62,528 nt of DNA from NCBI GenBank assembly GCA_022820945.1, contig JAJEEP010000143.1, forward strand, positions 1-62,528, given 5' to 3'. The notes beneath the pieces were generated by a model. That model was given only the letters and a program-made list of their open reading frames with translations. It was not told where the DNA came from and made no database searches. Positions within the stretch are counted from its first letter, which is position 1. Each line of letters opens with the position of its first letter. The position numbers and the translations under genes were made by a program. Of this stretch, positions 25,776 to 34,611 are shown in pieces. The stretch is from Alphaproteobacteria bacterium. GTDB taxonomy: Bacteria > Pseudomonadota > Alphaproteobacteria > UBA828.

Positions 25776-27770
25776 TTGGCGAAGATCAGCCAAGAGGACT
25801 ATCAGCAGCGGCTGGATCGGCTCACCGAGATCTTCGCGGATATCGTGAGCCATGCCGACGAGCAGGCCTCGCACCGCTGCCCCTACCGCGATGCCCGCGA
25901 CCGCTGCACCGCGGCCTTCTCGTGCGGCAACCAGATTGCCGCCGTTGAGAAGGACGAGCCGGCCACTTGCGGTCACGACGGCACCTTCGACTACAGCCTG
26001 GCGTGGGAGACGGATCCGGCCACCCGTGAGCGGGCGAAGACGAAGCTCGACGCAATCAAGCGGGCCGCTGCCGCGCGGCGGGAAGGCGCGGCGCCGCCGA
26101 CGGGACCCGGCACGGTCTCGCACGACGGCAAGACGCAGCCGCTCGCCATCGGCATGACGCTCTTCGACTGCGCCGATGAGCTAGCGGTCGAGGTGCCGAC
26201 CTCCTGCCAGCGCAACGGGCGCTGCCACGAATGCGTGGTCGAGGTGAGTGCGGGCGATGCGGCACTCTCGGCCCGCACCGAGGCCGAGAGTTTCCTGCGC
26301 GCGCCCTACCGCCTCGCCTGCCAGGCGACGGTCGAGCGCGACGACATCGACGTGGCGTTCGCGCCGCTCCGCCGCCGGCCGCGCATTCTGGTGCGGGCTC
26401 ATGCCGATGCAGCGGCCGCACCCAAGGCGTTGGACCCGCTCGTCACCCGGCGGGGCGACGAGGTGCTCTACGACGGGGCGGTAGTAGATCGCTACCGCGG
26501 GTGCATACTCGGGCTCGCGGTCGATCTCGGCACCACCACGGTGGTTCTGGACTTCGTCGATCTGGAGACCGGGAAGAGCGTTCACAGCGCCGCCTTCGAG
26601 AACCCGCAGGCCTTCGGCGGCAGCGACGTTATGCACCGCATCTCCTACGACCGTGACGACAAGGCCGGGGAGTTGCAAAAGGCCGCGGCGTCGGCCATCA
26701 ACCGCGCCATTGTCGATGGCTGCGCCCGGCTCGGCACCAACCGCCAGGCGATCTACGAGGTCGTGGTCGCCGCCAACTCCACCATGCGCGACATCCTGTT
26801 CAAGCTGGATGTACAGGGGATCGGCCAGAAGCCCTACAAGTCGTCCATCGAGCACGCCTTCCTCGCTGGCGAGCGCGCGAACACGGCGCTCGACGCCCGC
26901 GCCCTGCGGTTGGGCTTGCGCGCCAACCGCGCAGCCCGCGTCTACGGTCTGCCGCTGATCGCGAGCCATGTCGGCGGCGACGCCGCCGCCGCGCTGGTGG
27001 CGCTGGAGGAGGGATTCGCCGAGGCCGATACGGCGATGCTGGTGGACATGGGCACCAACACCGAGGTCGTGCTCAAGCACCGGGGCCGCATGCTTGCCGC
27101 CTCCTGCCCGGCGGGGCCGGCGTTCGAAGGCGGCTTGGTGCGCTACGGCATGCCGGCCTGCGACGGCGCCATCGAGGCGGTCCGCCTCGGCGAAGACGGC
27201 GAGATCTCTTACGAGACCATCGGTGGCGCAGCGCCGGTGGGCCTCTGTGGCTCGGGCCTGATCGACCTGCTGGCGGAGCTGCGCCGCAGCGAGATACTCA
27301 CGGCCAAGGGCGTCTTCGTCGCCGACCGCAAGCAGCGGGACATGGCCGTGGTGCCGGAGCACGGGATTACCTTCTCCAAGGAGGACGCCAGCAACCTCGG
27401 CCAGGCCAAGGCTGCCAACTACTGCGGGCAGTACATCGTCATGCGCGCGCTCGGCGTCGATCCGGCCGAGGTCGAAAGCCTCTACCTCGCGGGCGGCTTC
27501 GCAAACTACGTGAACGTAGGCAACGCCCAGTCCATCGGTCTGCTCGCGCCGGTGCCGGAAGAGCGCGTCGTCAAGGCCGGCAACGCGGCAGCGCGGGGCG
27601 CACGGGCGATCCTGCTCTCGGCCACCCGCCGGCGCGCACTGGAGCGCGAGGTCCAGGCCATCGAACATATCGAGCTGGAGACCACGCCCGACTTCTTCGA
27701 CCTCTTCGTGGACGGCTGCCAGTTCAAGCCGATGCCCACGCACCTCGTACCGGAAGGAACCGCCGCATGA
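25776..27770 (+). CDS. Reductive activator of corrinoid proteins (ASKHA/DUF4445 with [2Fe-2S] domain)
   Basis: A 664-residue activator that reduces accidentally oxidised cob(II)alamin back to cob(I)alamin using ATP. Start is TTG 25776. Modules: an N-terminal extension with C35, C44, C50 and C65; a plant-type [2Fe-2S] domain (C144-x5-C150-x2-C153...C182); a linker; and an ASKHA-fold ATPase domain (AVDLGTTTVVLDFVDLETG, VVVAANSTMRDILF, LVDMGTNTEVVL, GLCGSGLIDLLAEL, LYLAGGFANYVN). The four-Cys extension is not part of the standard bacterial activator as I know it. The stop overlaps the next gene as ATGA. Its presence implies that the adjacent corrinoid protein works through Co(I). Confidence 0.92.
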   Translation: MAKISQEDYQQRLDRLTEIFADIVSHADEQASHRCPYRDARDRCTAAFSCGNQIAAVEKDEPATCGHDGTFDYSLAWETDPATRERAKTKLDAIKRAAAARREGAAPPTGPGTVSHDGKTQPLAIGMTLFDCADELAVEVPTSCQRNGRCHECVVEVSAGDAALSARTEAESFLRAPYRLACQATVERDDIDVAFAPLRRRPRILVRAHADAAAAPKALDPLVTRRGDEVLYDGAVVDRYRGCILGLAVDLGTTTVVLDFVDLETGKSVHSAAFENPQAFGGSDVMHRISYDRDDKAGELQKAAASAINRAIVDGCARLGTNRQAIYEVVVAANSTMRDILFKLDVQGIGQKPYKSSIEHAFLAGERANTALDARALRLGLRANRAARVYGLPLIASHVGGDAAAALVALEEGFAEADTAMLVDMGTNTEVVLKHRGRMLAASCPAGPAFEGGLVRYGMPACDGAIEAVRLGEDGEISYETIGGAAPVGLCGSGLIDLLAELRRSEILTAKGVFVADRKQRDMAVVPEHGITFSKEDASNLGQAKAANYCGQYIVMRALGVDPAEVESLYLAGGFANYVNVGNAQSIGLLAPVPEERVVKAGNAAARGARAILLSATRRRALEREVQAIEHIELETTPDFFDLFVDGCQFKPMPTHLVPEGTAA

Positions 27771-28798
27771 CCGCCCCGCAGCTGACCGTCATCGGCGAGA
27801 ACATCCACTGTACCCGCGTCGCGCTTCGCAAGGGCAAGCGCATCGCGGAGCGCCATGGCGTCGAGGCGATCCTTTACCGGGCCGCAGAGGGCGAGGAACG
27901 CGCGCTTCCGGTCACGGCGGAGGCGAAACGGACCAAGGACTACGAGGAAGGGCGGGTCAAGCACGTCCAGGTCGCGATCGAGACGGCGATGGAAACGGCG
28001 GCGGGCGATCCGGCCGAGGGCCTGCGCTATATCGAGGCGCTGGTCCGTCATCAGGAGCGGGCGGGCGCGGCCTTTCTCGACCTCAACGTCGACGAGATCG
28101 CACCCAAGCTCGCCGTGCAGACCGGCGCTATGGCCTGGCTCGCCGCCACTGTGCAGGGGCTGACGGACCTGCCCCTCTCCATCGATTCCTCCAGCGTCGA
28201 CGTGATCCGCGCCGGGCTCGAGGCGATTGCGCCTGCCAAGGAACGGCCGATGCTCAACTCCGCCTCGCTGGAGCGGCTGGATGCGCTCGACCTCGCCCGC
28301 GAGCACGACTGCCGCGTGGTGGTGACCGCCGCCGGCGAGAAGGGGATGCCCGACGGCGCAGACGAGCGGGTGGCAAACGCGTCCCGCATGGTGGAAGCAG
28401 CCTTGGGGAGGGGCTTCGCCACTGGCGATCTCTACATCGATCCACTGGTCTTCCCGATCTCGGTCGATTCCCGCTTCGGCAACCACTGCTTCGACGCGAT
28501 CCGCGCCCTGCGCGCCCGCTTCGGTGAGGAAATTCACATCACCGGCGGCATGAGCAACGTCTCGTTCGGGCTGCCGGCCCGCAAGATCCTTAACGATACG
28601 TTCGTCCTGCTTGCGGTGGAGGCCGGCGCCGACAGCGGCATCCTCGACCCGGTGGCGAGCCCGCCCGCGGCGATCCTCGCCATCGACCGCACGGACCCCA
28701 ACTTCAAGCTCGCCGAGGACGTGTTGATGGGCCGGGACGAGCACTGCATGGAATATATTCGTGCCTGGCGGAAGAGTCGCCGGAAGGCGCGTGGATAG
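27767..28798 (+). CDS. Methyltetrahydrofolate:corrinoid methyltransferase (pterin-binding domain)
   Basis: A 343-residue TIM-barrel of the pterin-binding (DHPS-like) family, related to AcsE, MtrH and CmuB. AGAAFLDLNVDEIAP, PLSIDSSSVDVIRAGLEA, PMLNSAS and HITGGMSNVSFGLP match the conserved pterin-site strands. In this operon it should pass methyl groups from the corrinoid protein to tetrahydrofolate, giving 5-methyl-THF, so that demethylation feeds C1 metabolism. The reverse direction is chemically possible. Translationally coupled to the activator gene (ATGA overlap), which makes the order of the operon: unknown, MT1, corrinoid, activator, MT2. Confidence 0.9.
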   Translation: MTAPQLTVIGENIHCTRVALRKGKRIAERHGVEAILYRAAEGEERALPVTAEAKRTKDYEEGRVKHVQVAIETAMETAAGDPAEGLRYIEALVRHQERAGAAFLDLNVDEIAPKLAVQTGAMAWLAATVQGLTDLPLSIDSSSVDVIRAGLEAIAPAKERPMLNSASLERLDALDLAREHDCRVVVTAAGEKGMPDGADERVANASRMVEAALGRGFATGDLYIDPLVFPISVDSRFGNHCFDAIRALRARFGEEIHITGGMSNVSFGLPARKILNDTFVLLAVEAGADSGILDPVASPPAAILAIDRTDPNFKLAEDVLMGRDEHCMEYIRAWRKSRRKARG

Positions 28799-28839
28799 GT
28801 GACGCCGGCAGGCACGCGGCAACCAGAAGAGGAAACTCC

Positions 28840-29241
28840 ATGACCGAGACCGAACGGCCGCCGGATGCCGAGCCTGCGCTCCGGACGCTGGCCATGCCCG
28901 CCGACGCCAACCCCAATGGCGACATCTTCGGCGGCTGGGTCCTGGCGCAGATGGACCTCGCCGGCGGCGTGGCGGCGGCGCGGCGGGCCGGTGGGCGCAC
29001 GGTCACGGTGGCGGTGGAAGCCATGCGCTTCCACGCGCCCATCGCCATCGGCGACCTTGTGACCTGCTACGCAGAAGTGATGAAGAGCGGACGAACCTCG
29101 ATCACCGTCGCCATCGAGACCTGGGCACGTCGGCGGCGGGGGCCCGTGGAGGTCAGGGTGACGGAGGGCATCTTCATCTATGTCGCCATCGACGACGACG
29201 GCCGCCCTCGTCCGCTCCCCGAAGTGACAGCGGAAAGCTGA
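28840..29241 (+). CDS. Acyl-CoA thioesterase (YciA-like hotdog)
   Basis: A 133-residue single hotdog-fold thioesterase hydrolysing acyl-CoAs. PADANPNGDIFGGWVLAQMDLAG is the YciA/acyl-CoA hydrolase signature, with Asn and Asp at the catalytic positions, and VTVAVEAMRFHAPIAIGDLV follows as expected. ATG 28840 is preceded by AGAGGAA. It lies 41 bases after the corrinoid operon and may be read through from it, but no functional link is obvious. Confidence 0.9.
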   Translation: MTETERPPDAEPALRTLAMPADANPNGDIFGGWVLAQMDLAGGVAAARRAGGRTVTVAVEAMRFHAPIAIGDLVTCYAEVMKSGRTSITVAIETWARRRRGPVEVRVTEGIFIYVAIDDDGRPRPLPEVTAES

Positions 29242-29262
29242 CGACAGGGGCGCTCCAACCCG

Positions 29263-30705
29263 TCAGGAGCGGGCGCCGACCGCAGGGTCGTTGGCGGGGT
29301 CGAGGCCGCGGATGACGCTGCAGGGCATCGGCGCAGCGCGGAGCACCTTGCACGCACGGTTTGCGTCGTTCTTGTAGAGGCCCAGGAAGCGCACCCGGTA
29401 GAGGGTGCTGCGTCCGTCTGCCAGAGGCGCGAGAGTTGAAGTCGCGTCGCCAAGGAGCGGGGCGCGCACCGATGCCCGGCGCATGGCGATCTCGGCCACC
29501 GTGACAGACTCGTAAGCGCCCACCTGGATGGCCCAAACGCCATCCTCCGCCGGGGCAGCCACGACCGTCTTCGTCGGCGTTGAAACCGGCTTCGCGACCG
29601 CCGGCTCCGCGGCCTTCGGCGCGGCGACCTCGGGCGCTGCGGCCCCAGGCTTCAGGGGCGGGGGCTGGGGCTGGGAAGGAGGCGGGCCGAGAGCGACCTC
29701 GATCAGTTCCTCCACGCTTTCGACGGGCTCGGGCGGTGGCGCCGCATCGCCCTCGGCGAGCTCGGGCGGCTCGGCCGCAGCAACCATGATTGCCGCCGGC
29801 TTGAAGCGCGGCGCCGGCGCAGCGAGGCCGGAGCCGGCGGGCGGGCGCGGAATGCCCGCGTAGCGCACCCGGCCGCGCTTGGCGTCGTTCTCGGCGATCC
29901 GCGTGAAGCCGAGGTCTAGAAGGTTGGCCATGTGCGCGTTGCGCGAGCGCGATGTCTTGCCGCCGAAGACCACGGCGATGACCCGCCGGCCGTCGCGCTC
30001 CGCCGAGGCCACGAGGTTGAAGCCGGAGGCGCGGATATAGCCGGTCTTGATGCCGTCCATGCCGCGATAGCGGCCGAGCAGCCGGTTCGGCGAGCGATGC
30101 TCCCTGCCTTTGTAGCGGAAGCGCTGGTCGTCGAAATAGTGGTAGCGGTGCGGGAAATCGCGCATGAGCGCCTGGGCGAGGCGAGCCATGTCCCGCGCCG
30201 TGCTGCGCTGCTTTCGGTTCGGCAAGCCCGACGCATTGCGGAAGGCAGTTCGGGACATGCCGAGCGCCTTGGCCTTCCTGGTCATCTTCCTGGCGAACTC
30301 GACTTCTGTCCCGCCCAGCGCCTCGGCGACCACCACGGCGATATCGTTGGCCGACTTGACGATCAACGCCTTGATCGCGTCCTCGACACGGATCGTCGAA
30401 CCGGCCCGCAGCCCGAGTTTGGACGGCGACTGCCCCGCCGCGCGCTTCGAGACCTTCAGCTTCGAATCGAGGCTGAACTTCCCATTGTCGATCGCCTCGA
30501 AGAGCAGATAGAGGGTCATCATCTTGGTCAGCGAGGCCGGGTACCGCCTGATGTCGGCGTTACGGGAGCGCAGGACCTCGCCGGTCTCGGCGTCGATGAC
30601 GATGGAAGCGTAGCGCGCGTGCACCTCTTCGGCGGCGAAGACCTGCGAAATTGCGAGGATACAGAGTGCGAGGGCGAGACTGAGGATGATCGAGCCCGGA
30701 CGCAT
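29263..30705 (-). CDS. D-alanyl-D-alanine carboxypeptidase with C-terminal SPOR domain
   Basis: A 480-residue penicillin-binding protein of the DacA/S11 family, periplasmic. I chose ATG 30705 (MRPGSIILSLALALCILAISQVFAAEE, a signal peptide). An upstream ATG 30765 would sit at the predicted transcription start and prefix a basic tail. Catalytic motifs: SLTK (SxxK), SAN (SxN) and KTG. A Pro/Ala-rich linker leads to a SPOR domain (WAIQVGAYESVTVAEIAMRRA), which binds denuded septal peptidoglycan and would recruit the enzyme to division sites. The layout DacA plus SPOR is common in Alphaproteobacteria. Confidence 0.93.
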   Translation of the reverse strand: MRPGSIILSLALALCILAISQVFAAEEVHARYASIVIDAETGEVLRSRNADIRRYPASLTKMMTLYLLFEAIDNGKFSLDSKLKVSKRAAGQSPSKLGLRAGSTIRVEDAIKALIVKSANDIAVVVAEALGGTEVEFARKMTRKAKALGMSRTAFRNASGLPNRKQRSTARDMARLAQALMRDFPHRYHYFDDQRFRYKGREHRSPNRLLGRYRGMDGIKTGYIRASGFNLVASAERDGRRVIAVVFGGKTSRSRNAHMANLLDLGFTRIAENDAKRGRVRYAGIPRPPAGSGLAAPAPRFKPAAIMVAAAEPPELAEGDAAPPPEPVESVEELIEVALGPPPSQPQPPPLKPGAAAPEVAAPKAAEPAVAKPVSTPTKTVVAAPAEDGVWAIQVGAYESVTVAEIAMRRASVRAPLLGDATSTLAPLADGRSTLYRVRFLGLYKNDANRACKVLRAAPMPCSVIRGLDPANDPAVGARS

Positions 30706-30767
30706 TGTTCTTGTTCTTCGCCGTGTTCTCACGCCCGCCCCGCCGCCAGCGAATCGACTAAACATCC

Positions 30768-30797
30768 ATTATGGGTGGTCAGCGCCACGTTCGTCAA
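30768..30797 (-). promoter_or_regulatory. Sigma-70-type promoter of the DD-carboxypeptidase gene
   Basis: On the minus strand TTGACG (30797-30792) is followed after 18 bases by CATAAT (30773-30768). Transcription would begin near 30761, leaving a 5' leader of about 56 bases to ATG 30705. This supports the shorter start for that gene. Confidence 0.6.
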
Positions 30798-30886
30798 GCA
30801 CGACCTGTGAAAAAATGTTCGGAAGTTATTGATTCGGCGCACTCTCTGGCCCGCCGGAGCGGACGCCGAATTGTGAGAGACGCGCC

Positions 30887-32281
30887 CTAGAATTCGGGTG
30901 GCTCGACCCCGCACGCGCGCAGATGGAAGGCAAGATCGTCCTTCAGTCGGCTCAAGGCGCCATCGTCCGCACCCTCGCAGCGGGCAACCAGCATGGGTTG
31001 CGTGTTGGATGCGCGCAGCAGCCACCAACCGTCCGCGCTCTCGGCCCTCACGCCGTCGATGGCGGTGAACGTCGCGCCCGCAGCCGCGAGCCGGTTTCCG
31101 ATCTCGTCGGCGATCCGGAACTTGCGTTTGTCCGGGCAGGGAAAGCGGAGTTCGGGCGTGCTCACCGGTTGCGGCAGCTCGGCTCCGAGCGCAGCGAGCG
31201 AGCGCCCCTCGTCGGCGACCAGCTTGAGCAGGCGTAGAGCGGCGTAGAGCGCGTCGTCGAAGCCGTAGTAGCGGTCGGCGAAGAAGATATGGCCGCTCAT
31301 CTCGCCGGCGAGCGGCGCGCCGCACTCGGCCATCTTCGCCTTGATCGGCGCATGGCCCGTACGCCACATCAGCGGCGTGCCGCCCAGGCGGGCGATCTCG
31401 TCGAACAGGACCCGGCTCGCCTTGACGTCGCCGATGACGGTCGCGCCCGGCCGTTCGCGCAGCACCGCGCGCGCGAGCAGAGCCACCAGTTGATCGCCCC
31501 AGAGGATTGCGCCGTCCGCGTCCACGACCCCGATGCGGTCGCCGTCGCCATCGAAGGCGATGCCGAGGTCGCAGCGCTCGGCCTGCACCGCTTCGATCAG
31601 CTGGGCCAGGTTCTCGGGCACCGTAGGGTCCGGGTGGTGGGCGGGGAAGGTCCCGTCGACTGCATCGTTCAGCAGGATGTGGCGGCCTGGAAGGCCGCTG
31701 ACCAGCGCGCCCAGCACCGCGCCGACGGCGCCGTTGCCGGCGTCCCACGCCACGGTGAACGGGTGCCCGACGGCTTCGGCGAGAAGTCGTGTGACGTAGG
31801 CGTCGCGGACGTCTTCGACCTCCGTCGCCCTGCCGGCGCCTGCGGCGAGCGCGCCGTCCTCCACGACCTGCGCCAGCGCTTCGATGTCGGCACCATGGAA
31901 CGGCCCACCGCCCAGTACCATCTTTACGCCGTTGTATGCCGGTGGATTGTGTGAGCCCGTGACCATCAGGCCACCGTCGCACCGGCGCTCGTGGACGGCG
32001 AAATAGAGCATCGGCGTCGGGCCCACGCCGATGCGCTGCACTTCGGCGCCGGCATCGGTCAGCCCCTCGACGAGATGGGTCTCCAGATCCGGCGAGCTCA
32101 GCCGGCCATCGCGCCCCACGCAGATCCTGGGTGGCCGATCGCCGCTTGCACGTTGCCGCGCGATGGTGGCGAAGCCCCGGCCGATGGCAGCCATGTCGGC
32201 GCCGCTCAGCGTCTCGTCGACGATGCCCCTGATGTCGTAGGCGCCGAGGATCGCCGGGTCGAGCACGTGCCCCGCGCTCAC
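30887..32281 (-). CDS. Phosphomannomutase/phosphoglucomutase (AlgC/ManB type)
   Basis: A 464-residue alpha-D-phosphohexomutase interconverting hexose 6- and 1-phosphates. The phosphoserine loop is TGSHNPPAYNG, the metal loop is DGDGDRIG, and the sugar loop is GEMSGHIFF; the C-terminal phosphate-binding loop is RASNTQP. Start GTG 32281 overlaps the UDP-glucose dehydrogenase stop (GTGA). With galU and the dehydrogenase upstream it forms a leftward sugar-nucleotide unit: glucose-6-P to glucose-1-P to UDP-glucose to UDP-glucuronate. Confidence 0.95.
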   Translation of the reverse strand: MSAGHVLDPAILGAYDIRGIVDETLSGADMAAIGRGFATIARQRASGDRPPRICVGRDGRLSSPDLETHLVEGLTDAGAEVQRIGVGPTPMLYFAVHERRCDGGLMVTGSHNPPAYNGVKMVLGGGPFHGADIEALAQVVEDGALAAGAGRATEVEDVRDAYVTRLLAEAVGHPFTVAWDAGNGAVGAVLGALVSGLPGRHILLNDAVDGTFPAHHPDPTVPENLAQLIEAVQAERCDLGIAFDGDGDRIGVVDADGAILWGDQLVALLARAVLRERPGATVIGDVKASRVLFDEIARLGGTPLMWRTGHAPIKAKMAECGAPLAGEMSGHIFFADRYYGFDDALYAALRLLKLVADEGRSLAALGAELPQPVSTPELRFPCPDKRKFRIADEIGNRLAAAGATFTAIDGVRAESADGWWLLRASNTQPMLVARCEGADDGALSRLKDDLAFHLRACGVEPPEF

Positions 32282-33594
32282 GGGGAGACCGCCGGCCGGC
32301 CGATGCTCACATAGCGAAGGCCGGCGGCTGACATCTCGGCCGGCTCGTAAATGTTGCGGAGATCGACGACCAGCGAGGTCCGCAACAGGCTACGCGTACG
32401 CTCCAGGTCGAGCGCTCTGAACTCGTTCCACTCCGTGAGGATAACAAGCGCGTCCGCGCCTGCCATGGCCTCATAGGAATCGTTGCACCAGACGACGCCG
32501 TGGAGCAGAGCGCGCGCTTCTTCCATTCCAGCGGGATCGAAGGCGCGCACCTGAGCCCCCCGCTCCATGAGACCCGGCAGGATCACGAGGCTCGGGCTCT
32601 CCCGCACGTCATCGGTGTTGGGCTTAAAGGTGACACCGAGCACGGCGACGGTCTTGCCCGAGACGGAGCCGCCGCATGCCTGCACGATCTTGTCCGCCAT
32701 CGCCGCCTTGCGCGCGGCGTTCTGTCGCAGCACGGACTCGACGATGGCGCTGGGCGCGCCGGCTTCCTCGGCGATGCGGGCGAAGGCCGCCGCATCCTTG
32801 GGGAAGCAGGAGCCGCCGAAGCCGGGGCCCGCGTGCAGAAAATACCGCCCGATGCGGCCGTCGAGGCCGATTCCCTTGGCGACGTCCTGCACGTCGGCGC
32901 CAAGCCGCTCGCAGAGGTCCGCGATCTCGTTGATGAAGGCAATCTTGGTCGCGAGAAAGCAGTTGGCGGCGTACTTGATGAGCTCCGCCGTTTCCAGCGA
33001 GGTGAAGAGCACCGGCGTCTCGATCAGGAAGAGCGGCCTGTAGAGCGCCCGCATGACCGCCTGCGCTCGTTCGGATTCGACCCCGACGACCACCCGGTCA
33101 GGGCGCATGAAGTCCTCGATGGCCGAGCCCTCGCGCAGAAACTCCGGGTTCGAGACCACATCGAACGCAGCGTCGGGCCGGCGCTCCCGAATGACGCGCG
33201 CGATCTCGCGCCCGGTGCCCACAGGCACGGTCGATTTCGTCGCGACGACGGTATAGCCGTCGAGGGCGTCCGCAACCTGGCAAGCCGCCTCGAACACGAA
33301 CGAGAGGTCGGCGTGACCGTCGCCGCGCCGGCTGGGTGTACCGACCGCCAGCATCACCACGTCGGCTGCCAGCACGGCCTCCGCAATGTCTTCGGTGAAC
33401 GAGAGCCGCTCGGCAGCGACATTGGCGGTGAGCAGCGCCTCCAGCCCCGGCTCGTAGATCGGGATTCGTCCAGCGCGGAGCGCCGCGATCCTCTCCGGGT
33501 CGGCATCGACGCAGGTGACAGAGAAGCCGAATTCCGAGAAACAGGTAGCCGACACCAAACCGACATAACCGGCCCCGATCATCGCAACGCGCAT
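32278..33594 (-). CDS. ugd: UDP-glucose 6-dehydrogenase
   Basis: A 438-residue NAD-dependent four-electron dehydrogenase making UDP-glucuronate. N-terminal NAD motif IGAGYVGLVSATCFSEFG; catalytic Cys in GFGGSCFPKD; FKPNTDDVRESPS in the C-terminal UDP-sugar domain. Length is standard. It is translationally coupled to the downstream phosphohexomutase and starts 41 bases after galU. The product serves exopolysaccharide or lipopolysaccharide synthesis. Confidence 0.95.
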   Translation of the reverse strand: MRVAMIGAGYVGLVSATCFSEFGFSVTCVDADPERIAALRAGRIPIYEPGLEALLTANVAAERLSFTEDIAEAVLAADVVMLAVGTPSRRGDGHADLSFVFEAACQVADALDGYTVVATKSTVPVGTGREIARVIRERRPDAAFDVVSNPEFLREGSAIEDFMRPDRVVVGVESERAQAVMRALYRPLFLIETPVLFTSLETAELIKYAANCFLATKIAFINEIADLCERLGADVQDVAKGIGLDGRIGRYFLHAGPGFGGSCFPKDAAAFARIAEEAGAPSAIVESVLRQNAARKAAMADKIVQACGGSVSGKTVAVLGVTFKPNTDDVRESPSLVILPGLMERGAQVRAFDPAGMEEARALLHGVVWCNDSYEAMAGADALVILTEWNEFRALDLERTRSLLRTSLVVDLRNIYEPAEMSAAGLRYVSIGRPAVSP

Positions 33595-33634
33595 GGCGAT
33601 GCTCCCCGACAGCGATCCCGCGTGGAGGGCCGCC

Positions 33635-34516
33635 CTACGAGGAGGGCGTCACCTCTCGCAGGAACGACAACAGCTCCTGCCTCAGTTCGGGCCGTTCCAT
33701 GGCGCAGGCGATGGTCGCCTGAATGGCCCCCATCGGGCTGCCGCAATCGAAGCGCCGACCGTTGAAGCGAACGCCGTGAAACCGTTCCTCCTGCGCCATC
33801 GCGGCCATGGCGTCGGTCAGCTGAATCTCGCCGCCCGCGCCCGGTACCTGCGCGGCAAGCCATGTGAAGACCCCCGGTTGCAAGATGTAGCGGCCGATGA
33901 GCGCAAGCCGCGACGGCGCGCGCGGCGGGTCGGGCTTCTCCACCATGCCTCCAAGCGCGAGCGCTTCCCCTTCATCCTCGCCTGTGACCTCAGCAATTCC
34001 GTACCGGCCGGTCTCGGCCTGCGGAACCTCGGCAAGCGCCACGACGCTGCCGCCGGTCCGGCCGTGAACCTCGACGAGCTCGGCAAGGCACGGTGGATCG
34101 CCGAGGAGCAGCTCGTCGGGCAGCAGCACCGCAAACGGCTCATCGCCCACCAGATCGCGCGCGCAGAAGACCGCGTGACCCAGACCCAGAGGCTTCTCCT
34201 GGCGCGCAAACGCGGCGGTGCCAGGCGCCAGCACCGCGCTCGCGGTCGCGGCCAGAGACTCGTCGTCCCCGCGCGCGGCGAGATATGCATAGAGCGCTTC
34301 GTCACGCTCAAAGTGGTCCTTGATCGTCGCCTCGTCCCGGCCCGTGACGAAGATGAATTCTTCGATCCCTGCAGCCCGCGCCTCTTCGACCGCATATTGA
34401 ATCAAAGGCTTGTCCACCACCGGCAGCATTACCTTGGGCACCGCCTTGCTCGCAGGCAGGAAGCGCGTGCCCATGCCGGCGACCGGGAGCACGGCCTTCC
34501 TCACCGATGTCGCCAT
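33635..34516 (-). CDS. galU: UTP-glucose-1-phosphate uridylyltransferase
   Basis: A 293-residue nucleotidyltransferase producing UDP-glucose. ATG 34516 (MATSVRKAVLPVAGMGTRFLPASKAVPK) gives the usual GalU start; a longer frame to 34615 runs into the preceding gene. Motif PKVMLPVVDKPLIQYAVEEA confirms GalU rather than RfbA. It therefore does not replace the lost dTDP-glucose synthase of the rhamnose cluster. Confidence 0.95.
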   Translation of the reverse strand: MATSVRKAVLPVAGMGTRFLPASKAVPKVMLPVVDKPLIQYAVEEARAAGIEEFIFVTGRDEATIKDHFERDEALYAYLAARGDDESLAATASAVLAPGTAAFARQEKPLGLGHAVFCARDLVGDEPFAVLLPDELLLGDPPCLAELVEVHGRTGGSVVALAEVPQAETGRYGIAEVTGEDEGEALALGGMVEKPDPPRAPSRLALIGRYILQPGVFTWLAAQVPGAGGEIQLTDAMAAMAQEERFHGVRFNGRRFDCGSPMGAIQATIACAMERPELRQELLSFLREVTPSS

Positions 34517-34611
34517 TCCAAGGGCCTCGCCACGCTGACCGAGAGCGGTGGGGGCGGAGGTGTGCCACGGCGCCCGCGGCGCGGCAAGCCGGGCGGCAGA
34601 CGCCCCGCACC

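Noticed and set aside
23112..26123. A very long minus-strand open frame (about 1000 codons) opposite the corrinoid operon
   Set aside because: It is an antisense shadow of GC-rich codons: composition is His/Arg/Gly/Asp-rich with no domain, and the plus-strand genes have clear motifs and ribosome sites. Similar shadows opposite 21031-23247, 40485-43436, 46925-48592 and 49715-52609 were dropped for the same reason.
30706..30765. Upstream ATG 30765 as the start of the DD-carboxypeptidase
   Set aside because: It lies next to the -10 box of the best promoter, upstream of the predicted transcript start, and would put a basic stretch before the signal peptide.
33635..34516. GalU as a substitute for the missing RfbA
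   Set aside because: Motifs are those of UTP-glucose-1-phosphate uridylyltransferase, which does not make dTDP-glucose; it sits in a UDP-glucuronate context.
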